A stretch of 11,778 bases of DNA from CAZTLE01 sp964614415 (GTDB taxonomy: Bacteria > Bacteroidota > Bacteroidia > Flavobacteriales > Flavobacteriaceae), in NCBI GenBank assembly GCA_964614415.1, contig CAZTLE010000129.1, positions 1 through 11,778 on the forward strand, in the 5' to 3' direction. The position numbers and the translations under genes are program-made. Positions 5,242 through 11,778 of this stretch are shown here, piece by piece (position 1 is the stretch's first letter; every line of letters starts with the position of its first letter). Below the pieces are notes generated by a model. The model made no database searches. It saw only the letters and a program-made list of their open reading frames with translations, and had not been told where the DNA came from.

Positions 5242-7788
5242 ATGAAAAACAAAGTCCTCCCTTTTATCGGAATCGGTTTATTGGCCGTTGTATTGTTGAT
5301 TGCTGTACTTTCACCAGGTGAAGAGAATGATACCTCTTCCGAACGTGCGGCATTGCTTGCAGAATATCCCAACGAATGGATGTATAATCAGCGTGCCTAT
5401 CCCAATAACTTCATTAACGAACGGGCCATGGCTAATGCCCTTGCTCAGTCCCGGGATATCTTATCTAATCGCACCGCATCCGGCGGGGATTGGGTGTTAC
5501 AGGGTCCTTTGAACACCGGAGGCCGGATTACTGACGTGGCTATTTCCCCGAATTCCGACGACGAGTTCTTCGTAGGGGCTGCTGTTGGAGGTGTTTGGCG
5601 CACCACAGATCGGGGACAGAGCTGGGACGCGGTATTTGATGCTATCGGTAAAGCTTCCATCGGAAATATTGCCATCGCACCGTCCAATGCTTCCCGTGTC
5701 TACGTAGGTACCGGTGAAGCGAACGGAAGTGCCACTTCCGGAGCTTTCTTCGGAGACGGTGTGTATCGATCGGATGACGGCGGAGATACCTGGACGAACA
5801 TCGGGCTTCCCGAAAGTAATCACATAGGGCGTATTGTTGTGGACCCGGCAGATGCTAATCGTGTTTTTGTGGCGGCCACCGGAAAACTTTACGGAAAGAA
5901 TGTTGAGCGCGGTATTTACCGAACCACCGATGGAGGAACAAACTGGGAACGTGTGCTTTTCGTTACCGATTCAACCGCAGCAATCGATGTGGTCATGAAT
6001 CCAGCAAATACTGATGTACTCTTTGCCGCCATGTGGGAGCGTACCCGAAAGCCATGGCAGCGGGATTACGGCGGACTTACTTCAGGCGTGCATCGTTCTA
6101 CGGACGGTGGCGATACGTGGCAACTGCTGGGTGTAAGTCAGGGACTACCGGCACCGGACGATCAGACAGGACGTATAGGACTGGCTATTTCAGAATCCGA
6201 TCCCAATACCGTATATGCCCGGTATACCACCAATGAGATCACGAATTCCTTTGACGCCATTTATAAAACGACCGATGGCGGCAATAACTGGACAGAGATC
6301 AATACCAATCCAATCTCTAATATTGATGCGAGTTTCGGGTGGTTCTTCGGAAATCTCCGTGTAAACCCAACCGATCCCGATGAAGTCTATGTATTGGGTC
6401 AGACGCTATTCCGAACTTCAAACAGTGGCGGTAACTGGCAACAGGTGGTCGGTATGCATGTGGATCACCACGGAATGGAATATTCCAGAACCAATAACGA
6501 TTTTATCCTTGCAGGGAATGATGGCGGGGCGTACATTTCTGAAAACGGTGGAAACACCTGGACGAAATTCCTGAACCTTCCTATTACCCAATTCTATAAT
6601 ATTGAAGTTGATTTCTCAGACACCGACAATTTGTACGGAGGAACCCAGGATAACAACACGATTCGAACATTAACCGGCAGTACGGGTGATTGGTCTCCGA
6701 TCTTCGGGGGAGACGGGTTTCATGTCAACGTAGACCCCACCGATAACAGTTTTGTGTATGCGGAATCACAATTCGGTAACCTGGGTCGCTCTACCGATGG
6801 TGGCTTTACGTTTCAATCGGCTTTGGACGGTATTAGCGGTGCCGACCGCACCAACTGGAACACCCCGGTGGTTCTTTCTCCGTTTGATCCGGCTACTATG
6901 TATTACGGCAGTAACCGGCTCTATACATCTACACGAGCGGTCTTCTGGACAGCGATCAGTGGTGACCTTACCGACGGACAGCACCCCAGCGGCTCATTGA
7001 GCTACGGGACACTAACGGCCATTGGCCCTTCACATTTGAACACAGATACAGTATACACCGGAAGTGATGACGGGAATGTTCATGTGACCTTCAACGGGGG
7101 TGCCACCTGGACCGATATTAGTGCAGGCCTCCCCGATCGCTATGTGACGTCCATCGCGGTATCGCCTGTAGATGACAACACGGCCTATGTGACCTTCTCC
7201 GGATTTGGATTCCTGGATTATGATCCGCATGTCTTCAAAACAATCGATGGTGGACAGAACTGGACGGATATTTCGTCAAACCTACCAAGCATCCCTGTAA
7301 ATGACATTATCATTATTCCGAACGAAGATCTGCTCATCCTTGCTACAGATCTGAATGTTTGGTATTCCAACAATGATGGAGATAGTTGGACAATTTTAGG
7401 AGATAATTTGCCGCTTACCATTTCTCGCGACCTAAAATATCACGAACCCACCAACACCCTGTATGTGGGTACCTTCGGAAGATCGATGCACAGTTACAAC
7501 CTCGATAATTTGATTCTCGGTGTGAATGACATTGCGATTTCCGAACAGAATATTGTGATGTACCCGGTACCGGCTTCTTCGGAGTTGAACCTGGCACATT
7601 CGCTGTCGTCAAAAGGTACAATTACGTTGTATGATATCACCGGAAAGCAAGTGAGTCAGTTGTACGATGGAAACCTCGAGGCTCCGGAAAGCAAGGTATT
7701 CCAGGTAGCGGCCTATTCCCCGGGTATTTATTTCATTGAAATAGCAACCCTGGGGCAGCGTATCACTAAAAAGCTGATCATTCAATAA
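5242..7788 (+). CDS. Secreted BNR/sortilin-like beta-propeller protein with T9SS tail
   Basis: The 848-residue protein has an N-terminal hydrophobic signal segment (about 7-23; cleavage site unclear). A long repeat region holds eleven Asp-box (BNR) turns: residues 121-128, 177-184, 228-235, 286-293, 343-350, 392-399, 433-440, 517-524, 616-623, 667-674 and 710-716. Examples are TTDGGTNW and STDGGDTW. The start of the fold (GPLNTGGRITDVAISP, VGAAVGGVWRTTD, GNIAIAPSN, VYVGTGEANG) and the closing TFGRSMHSYNL are typical of the VPS10/sortilin-like 'glycosyl hydrolase' family in Bacteroidota. Residues about 765-848 form a type A T9SS sorting domain (MYPVPASSELNL, LYDITGK, YSPGIYFIEI, KKLIIQ). The protein is therefore expected to be secreted or surface-attached. 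Such propellers bind or degrade polymers; no catalytic residues are identifiable. No clear promoter box was found. Confidence 0.9.
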   Translation: MKNKVLPFIGIGLLAVVLLIAVLSPGEENDTSSERAALLAEYPNEWMYNQRAYPNNFINERAMANALAQSRDILSNRTASGGDWVLQGPLNTGGRITDVAISPNSDDEFFVGAAVGGVWRTTDRGQSWDAVFDAIGKASIGNIAIAPSNASRVYVGTGEANGSATSGAFFGDGVYRSDDGGDTWTNIGLPESNHIGRIVVDPADANRVFVAATGKLYGKNVERGIYRTTDGGTNWERVLFVTDSTAAIDVVMNPANTDVLFAAMWERTRKPWQRDYGGLTSGVHRSTDGGDTWQLLGVSQGLPAPDDQTGRIGLAISESDPNTVYARYTTNEITNSFDAIYKTTDGGNNWTEINTNPISNIDASFGWFFGNLRVNPTDPDEVYVLGQTLFRTSNSGGNWQQVVGMHVDHHGMEYSRTNNDFILAGNDGGAYISENGGNTWTKFLNLPITQFYNIEVDFSDTDNLYGGTQDNNTIRTLTGSTGDWSPIFGGDGFHVNVDPTDNSFVYAESQFGNLGRSTDGGFTFQSALDGISGADRTNWNTPVVLSPFDPATMYYGSNRLYTSTRAVFWTAISGDLTDGQHPSGSLSYGTLTAIGPSHLNTDTVYTGSDDGNVHVTFNGGATWTDISAGLPDRYVTSIAVSPVDDNTAYVTFSGFGFLDYDPHVFKTIDGGQNWTDISSNLPSIPVNDIIIIPNEDLLILATDLNVWYSNNDGDSWTILGDNLPLTISRDLKYHEPTNTLYVGTFGRSMHSYNLDNLILGVNDIAISEQNIVMYPVPASSELNLAHSLSSKGTITLYDITGKQVSQLYDGNLEAPESKVFQVAAYSPGIYFIEIATLGQRITKKLIIQ

Positions 7789-7797
7789 GAGACCCTA

Positions 7798-8427
7798 TTG
7801 AGAAAACTAATTGACATCAATACCTGGTCCCGTAAAGAGCACTACGAGTTCTTCAGCACCTTCGAAGAACCTTTTTACGGGATCACCGTTGATGTGGACT
7901 GCACCCATGCTTACGGACGTTCTAAGGAGTTGGGACGATCCTTCTTCTCCACTTATTTGTATGCGAGTCTGAAAGCGGCTAATTCGGTAGATGCATTTCG
8001 GTACCGAATTATAGACAATGAAGTCTACGATTATGATGTGATCCATGCCTCCCCTACTATAGCTCGAAAGGACGGCACGTTCGGATTCTCCTATATTGAC
8101 TTTCATAATGACCTTGAAACATTTGACCGTGGAGTTCAGTCCGAGGTAGACCGGGTTCAAAGTACGGCAGGACTGGGTGAACCGGCCTCAAAGATCAATG
8201 TGATCTTCTATTCTTCCCTGCCGTGGCTAAAATTTACATCCCTGTCACACGCCCGACGTTTTTCGGTGGGTGGAAGCTGCCCTATGATCTCCTTCGGAAA
8301 GATGACCGAGGCCAATGGAAAACGCAGTATGCCTATGTCGGTCCACGTGCATCACGCGCTGGTGGACGGTTCTCATGTGGGCGAATATGTGGACGCATTT
8401 CAAAGATGCCTCAACGGAGGCGATTAG
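7798..8427 (+). CDS. Chloramphenicol acetyltransferase-like acyltransferase
   Basis: The 209-residue protein matches the trimeric class A CAT family over its whole length. It opens with IDINTWSRKEHYEFF and has the SSLPWLKFTS stretch (139-148), whose Ser148 corresponds to the active-site Ser of CAT. FSVGGSCPMISFGK follows, and the catalytic motif HHALVDG lies at 185-191 (His186 as base, Asp190 structural). The family transfers an acetyl group from acetyl-CoA to a hydroxyl. Chromosomal flavobacterial homologues are common and their natural substrates are usually unknown, so resistance should not be assumed. The start is TTG: it lies 9 bp after the stop of the propeller gene, no ATG is available nearby, and the N-terminus lines up with the family. 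The 9-bp spacing indicates co-transcription with that gene. Confidence 0.85.
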   Translation: MRKLIDINTWSRKEHYEFFSTFEEPFYGITVDVDCTHAYGRSKELGRSFFSTYLYASLKAANSVDAFRYRIIDNEVYDYDVIHASPTIARKDGTFGFSYIDFHNDLETFDRGVQSEVDRVQSTAGLGEPASKINVIFYSSLPWLKFTSLSHARRFSVGGSCPMISFGKMTEANGKRSMPMSVHVHHALVDGSHVGEYVDAFQRCLNGGD

Positions 8428-8488
8428 ACTTCAAAATGTTCATTTGTTATCAAAAACCCATTTGATTTCCTGAGATCATTGCTGAGAA

Positions 8489-9328
8489 TTAATCGAAATC
8501 AACTCCAAAATCCCCGTCCCAGTCTCCGGCACTAAAATCGAAATAGTCGTCAATAGAATCAAACATCTCAGACACATCGGAAAATAATTCGGAAATTGAC
8601 AGATCGGTGTCGCACAAAAAGTCAATCCAGAACCAGTCGTCGAAATACCCATCATCACCGCTTCGGCCCTCGATCGAAACAGCCTTTAAGTTCTCTAAAT
8701 GTTCAAATTTGAGATTCTTAAGAAGAAAGATATTGCCCTGAAGAAACAGGATTAACTCCAGGGCCTTGTCGGGGTCACTATCAATCAAGTCGCCAATGTG
8801 CAGGTCGGCTTCATTCAGGTAGCTGGAAATATCCGCTCTCAATTGTTCACCCCTGGCGTTGGTCCTTATCCAGGGAAAAAGGCTCGAAATTAAATCTCTC
8901 TTGAAGAGGTCTTTAATTTTTGCATCCTGAATAATCTGTTGCTTATACCTGAATTTAGGCGGTACTTCTTTGGCTATCTCCCTCAAATAAGATTTTAATT
9001 GGTAATAACTATCCTCATCTATTATGGATGTGAAGTATTCCTCAAATGCATTCGGACTGTATTTGCTGAAATTTTTACCTGTTTCAACAACTACGTATTC
9101 TCGTAAATGCGGATCGCGAGAATGAGCTTTTCTGAGCACTTTTTTGATTATCAGAACTTGCTTTAACGTCAGATCAAACAATGTCAACTTCAAAAGCTCA
9201 ACTAAGTCAACACCTGGCTCCAATATCAACTTGGTTGCAGCAGGTTTTAATTCCGACAATCGGTGAACATTCGGATTGTCAAAATTCGTATATGATCCTA
9301 CCGTTACTATCCTTTGACCGTTGTCCAT
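8489..9328 (-). CDS. Hypothetical protein with acidic C-terminus
   Basis: I do not recognise this 279-residue protein. It lacks a signal peptide and clear membrane segments, so it is probably cytoplasmic. The N-terminal two thirds look helical, with a leucine-rich stretch VDLVELLKLTLFDLTLKQVL (40-59) followed by a basic patch (IKKVLRKAHSR). The last 57 residues (223-279) hold 19 Asp/Glu, no Lys or Arg and many aromatics (YFDDWFWIDF, DYFDFSAGDWDGDF). The composition suggests a protein-binding or nucleic-acid-mimicking tail, but that is speculation. It begins 21 bp after the HAD gene's stop on the same strand, so the two are probably co-transcribed. It converges on the CAT-like gene with a 61-bp spacer that shows no obvious terminator. 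Confidence 0.7.
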   Translation of the reverse strand: MDNGQRIVTVGSYTNFDNPNVHRLSELKPAATKLILEPGVDLVELLKLTLFDLTLKQVLIIKKVLRKAHSRDPHLREYVVVETGKNFSKYSPNAFEEYFTSIIDEDSYYQLKSYLREIAKEVPPKFRYKQQIIQDAKIKDLFKRDLISSLFPWIRTNARGEQLRADISSYLNEADLHIGDLIDSDPDKALELILFLQGNIFLLKNLKFEHLENLKAVSIEGRSGDDGYFDDWFWIDFLCDTDLSISELFSDVSEMFDSIDDYFDFSAGDWDGDFGVDFD

Positions 9329-9349
9329 GGCAGTTGACTATTGATGGCA

Positions 9350-10048
9350 TTAAAGATATTCCAACATCTCCAACGCAGAATCCAATGTCTTTAGATTGTC
9401 ATGCTCCACCGGGTCTTTCACCACTTCGTGCTCCCATGTAGTGTGAAAAGGAATATGAAATGCATGTGCTCCGATGTTCAGGACCGGAATAATGTCACTT
9501 TTAAGGGAATTACCCACCATTAGGAATTCTTCTTCTGAAATATCCAAATGACGAACCAATTTGCGGTATTGCTTTTCCGTTTTATCTGAAACGATCTCAA
9601 TGTGATGGAAATAGGGTTCCAACCCTGATTTGATCAGCTTGCGCTCCTGGTCCAGTAAGTCGCCTTTAGTGGCAACTACGAGCCGATAGTCGCCATTGAG
9701 TCGCTTCAACGTCTCCTCCACTCCATCCAGAAGCTCGATGGGCTTATTCAGCATGGACTTTCCCATCTCAATAAGTGTTTCTACGATGGTAATGGGAATG
9801 GTTCCATTGGAAACTTTAATTGCAGCTTCGATAAGGGACAGTGTGAAAGGCTTTATTCCATAACCATAGAGCGGAAGGTTCTTCATTTCAACTTCAAACA
9901 AGATCTTGTTCAACTCCGCTTCCGACAAATAATCACTCAATAACTCACAAAAATTACGTTCCGCATCCCTGAAAAAGGTTTCATTCACCCATAGGGTATC
10001 GTCGGCGTCAAAGGCAATTGCTTTGATATTTTTATATGGGGTGGTCAT
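9350..10048 (-). CDS. HAD family hydrolase
   Basis: The 232-residue protein is a haloacid dehalogenase-superfamily phosphatase, probably acting on a small cytoplasmic phosphate ester. Motif I is FDADDTLW (13-20) with nucleophile Asp14 and acid/base Asp16. Motif II is the Thr127 of LVVATKGD. Motif III includes Lys156 or Lys159 (SDKTEKQYRK). Motif IV is GNSLKSD (179-185). A helical cap lies between motifs I and II (about 22-100), so it is a C1-cap type like YjjG or phosphoglycolate phosphatase-like enzymes. The substrate cannot be fixed from sequence. It is followed after 21 bp by the acidic orphan gene. Its start codon directly abuts a 7-bp tandem array, and no ribosome binding site or exact -7 box was found. 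Confidence 0.9.
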   Translation of the reverse strand: MTTPYKNIKAIAFDADDTLWVNETFFRDAERNFCELLSDYLSEAELNKILFEVEMKNLPLYGYGIKPFTLSLIEAAIKVSNGTIPITIVETLIEMGKSMLNKPIELLDGVEETLKRLNGDYRLVVATKGDLLDQERKLIKSGLEPYFHHIEIVSDKTEKQYRKLVRHLDISEEEFLMVGNSLKSDIIPVLNIGAHAFHIPFHTTWEHEVVKDPVEHDNLKTLDSALEMLEYL

Positions 10049-10099
10049 TAGTCGTTAGTTGTTAGTTGTTAGTTGTTAGTTGTTAGTTGTTAGTTGTTA
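10047..10099. repeat. 7-bp tandem array (GTTAGTT)n at the HAD start
   Basis: Six perfect GTTAGTT units (10054-10095) continue as GTTA and are preceded by a degenerate TTAGTCG unit that runs up to the HAD start codon (ATG complement at 10046-10048). On the coding strand the unit is AACTAAC, so the array forms the immediate 5' leader of the gene. Confidence 0.95.
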
Positions 10100-10180
10100 A
10101 AACTCAACATTTAGAATTTAAAACTCAAAACTTAGCACTCAACATTCACAATTTAAAACTCAAAACTCAACACTCAAAAT
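10099..10180. repeat. AT-rich direct repeat between ettA-like and HAD genes
   Basis: An 18-bp word, AATTTAAAACTCAAAACT, occurs at 10115-10132 and again at 10150-10167, a 35-bp period. It is flanked by further degenerate AAAACTCAACA and CACTCAA words. The repeat ends at the stop codon of the ABC-F gene. No hairpin terminator or promoter box stands out. Confidence 0.85.
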
Positions 10181-11778
10181 TTACCGAATCAGCTTCTTGT
10201 ACTTGATCCTCTTCGGAATGAGATCACCGCCCAGGCGTTTCTTCTTATTCTCCTCATAATCGGTAAAACTACCTTCAAAGAAATATACCTGACTATCGCC
10301 TTCAAACGCCAGAATATGCGTGCAAATACGATCCAGGAACCAACGGTCGTGCGATATGACCACGGCGCAACCGGCAAAGTTGTCCAACCCTTCTTCCAGT
10401 GCCCGCAAGGTGTTTACATCGAGGTCGTTCGTCGGCTCATCCAGCAACAGCACATTACCTTCTTCTTTAAGTGTCATGGCTAAATGGAGCCGGTTACGTT
10501 CTCCTCCGGAGAGTTTGGACACCTTTTTGTTTTGCTCGCTTCCACTGAAATTAAACCGGCTTAAATAGGCACGGGAGTTCACCTGTCGGCCGCCCATCAT
10601 GATGAGTTCCTGTCCGTCACTGAAATTTTCCCAGATGGTCTTGTCCGGATCGATATTCGAATGCGACTGATCCACATAGGCCAGCTTAGCCGTTTCTCCT
10701 ACTTCGAAGGTGCCTTTATCGGGAGTTTCCTCACCCATGATCATTCGGAAGATCGTAGTCTTACCGGCACCGTTCGGGCCAATGATTCCAACGATCCCGG
10801 CCTGTGGCAGGTTGAAATTAAGATCTTCATACAACAGCTTTTCTCCATAGGCCTTGGCCACACCCTTGGCTTCGATCACATTTGTACCAAGCCTTGGACC
10901 ATTCGGAATATAGATCTCTAATTTTTCGTCGAGCTGTTTCTGATCCTGATTGAGGAGCTTGTCGTAGTTGTTCAAACGCGCCTTCTGCTTAGACTGCCTT
11001 CCTTTGGGAGCCATCCGCACCCATTCCAATTCGCGTTCCAGGGTCTTTTGTCGCTTGCTCGCCTGTTTCTGCTCCTGTGCAAGGCGTTTCGCTTTTTGAT
11101 CTAACCAGGAGGAATAGTTTCCTTTCCACGGAATTCCCTCTCCCCGATCCAGTTCAAGGATCCATCCGGCTACATTGTCGAGGAAATAACGGTCGTGAGT
11201 TACAGCGATCACGGTGCCCTTGTACTGGGATAAATGGTGTTCCAGCCAATGCACACTTTCCGCATCCAGGTGGTTCGTAGGCTCATCCAAAAGCAGTACG
11301 TCCGGCTCTTTCAATAGCAATCGACACAGGGCCACCCTACGGCGTTCTCCTCCGGAAAGCACACTAATGGGGGTATCACCTTCCGGTGTTCGCAGGGCAT
11401 CCATGGCAATCTCCAATTTGGTATCCAGTTCCCAGGCATTGGTCGCATCGATCTGATCCTGCAGCTTGGCTTGTTTGTCCATCAGTTCCTGCATCTTATC
11501 GGGGTTCTCATACACCTCGGGCAGGCCAAACATATCGTTGATCTTATTATACTCGTCCAGTACGTCCACCACTTCCTGAACGCCCTCCTTAACGATCTCG
11601 ATCACGGTTTTGGAATCGTCAAGTTGCGGTTCCTGTTCCAGGAGACCCACAGTATATCCCGGGGCGAATACAACATCACCCTGATAGTTCTTATCAACTC
11701 CGGCGATGATCTTTAGCAGGGTAGATTTACCACTACCGTTCAATCCGAGGATCCCGATCTTGGCGCCGTAAAAGAAAC
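10181..11778 (-). CDS. ettA: ABC-F translation factor, EttA type (5' end beyond window)
   Basis: The reading frame is open to the window edge, giving about 531 residues; some tens of N-terminal residues are missing. It has two ATP-binding cassettes without membrane segments. Numbering from the Leu encoded at 11741-11743, cassette 1 has Walker A NGSGKST (2-8; upstream codons give FFYGAKIGILGL), signature LSGGERRR (129-136) and Walker B VLLLDEPTNHLD (149-160). The linker (about 213-270) contains KRQKTLERELEWVRMAPKGR and is highly characteristic of EttA. Cassette 2 has GPNGAGKTT (322-330), LSGGERNR (411-418) and VLLLDEPTNDLD (431-442). EttA binds the ribosomal E site and gates the first elongation steps according to the ATP/ADP ratio. 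The frame shows no break. The downstream gene is separated by 132 bp of repeats. Confidence 0.93.
   Translation of the reverse strand, partial: FFYGAKIGILGLNGSGKSTLLKIIAGVDKNYQGDVVFAPGYTVGLLEQEPQLDDSKTVIEIVKEGVQEVVDVLDEYNKINDMFGLPEVYENPDKMQELMDKQAKLQDQIDATNAWELDTKLEIAMDALRTPEGDTPISVLSGGERRRVALCRLLLKEPDVLLLDEPTNHLDAESVHWLEHHLSQYKGTVIAVTHDRYFLDNVAGWILELDRGEGIPWKGNYSSWLDQKAKRLAQEQKQASKRQKTLERELEWVRMAPKGRQSKQKARLNNYDKLLNQDQKQLDEKLEIYIPNGPRLGTNVIEAKGVAKAYGEKLLYEDLNFNLPQAGIVGIIGPNGAGKTTIFRMIMGEETPDKGTFEVGETAKLAYVDQSHSNIDPDKTIWENFSDGQELIMMGGRQVNSRAYLSRFNFSGSEQNKKVSKLSGGERNRLHLAMTLKEEGNVLLLDEPTNDLDVNTLRALEEGLDNFAGCAVVISHDRWFLDRICTHILAFEGDSQVYFFEGSFTDYEENKKKRLGGDLIPKRIKYKKLIR

Noticed and set aside
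4965..5321. Plus-strand 118-residue frame antisense to the lipoprotein
   Set aside because: It overlaps two well-supported genes in other frames and has no recognisable domain.
5242..7788. Calling the propeller protein a sialidase because of its many Asp boxes
   Set aside because: The Arg triad and other catalytic residues of sialidases are not recognisable. The repeat pattern fits the sortilin-like non-sialidase family.
7798..8427. Calling the CAT-like gene a chloramphenicol resistance gene
   Set aside because: Active-site residues are present, but chromosomal homologues often have other substrates, and there is no mobile-element or resistance context.
11741..11743. TTG as the start codon of the ABC-F gene
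   Set aside because: The frame is open upstream and encodes FFYGAKIGILG, the conserved strand before Walker A. The true start therefore lies outside the window.

Overview
The window looks like a chromosomal segment of a marine-type Flavobacteriaceae member (Bacteroidota). The signs are a protein with a type IX secretion (T9SS) C-terminal sorting domain, a DUF2490 barrel, perfect Bacteroidota -7 promoter boxes (TAnnTTTG), almost no Shine-Dalgarno sites, and the low-complexity intergenic repeats common in that family. No rRNA, tRNA, CRISPR array, transposase or recognisable defence system is visible. Most of the gene content is ordinary.

Layout. Positions 1-1440 are repeat-rich: an RDD-family membrane protein gene (minus strand, 268-858) is flanked by three copies of a compound intergenic cassette (8-bp and 14-bp iterated units). 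Each cassette is joined to a short stretch resembling the C-terminal coding tail of the neighbouring hydroxylase gene. Positions 1440-3575 are a compact minus-strand run: a PepSY-like secreted protein, a DUF2490 outer-membrane barrel and an aspartyl/asparaginyl beta-hydroxylase-fold protein that appears to lack a canonical iron ligand. At 3576-3659 a divergent spacer holds a textbook Bacteroidota promoter and a 24-bp near-perfect palindrome. These precede a MarR-GNAT fusion gene (3660-4613) and suggest autoregulation. A small lipoprotein gene (4610-5110, minus) converges on it with overlapping stop codons.

Positions 5242-8427 are a plus-strand pair: a large secreted BNR/sortilin-like beta-propeller protein with a T9SS tail, then 9 bp later a TTG-initiated chloramphenicol-acetyltransferase-like gene. 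Positions 8489-10048 are a minus-strand pair: a HAD phosphatase followed by an unrecognised 279-residue protein with a very acidic C-terminus. A 7-bp tandem array reaches the HAD start codon and is followed by a second AT-rich repeat up to the next gene. The window ends inside an ABC-F translation factor of the EttA type (10181-11778, minus), whose N-terminus lies outside.

The best candidates for follow-up are the repeated hydroxylase tails at 1-1300, the MarR-GNAT operator, the iron-ligand substitution in the hydroxylase and the orphan acidic protein. I found no convincing evidence of a complete undescribed multi-gene system.
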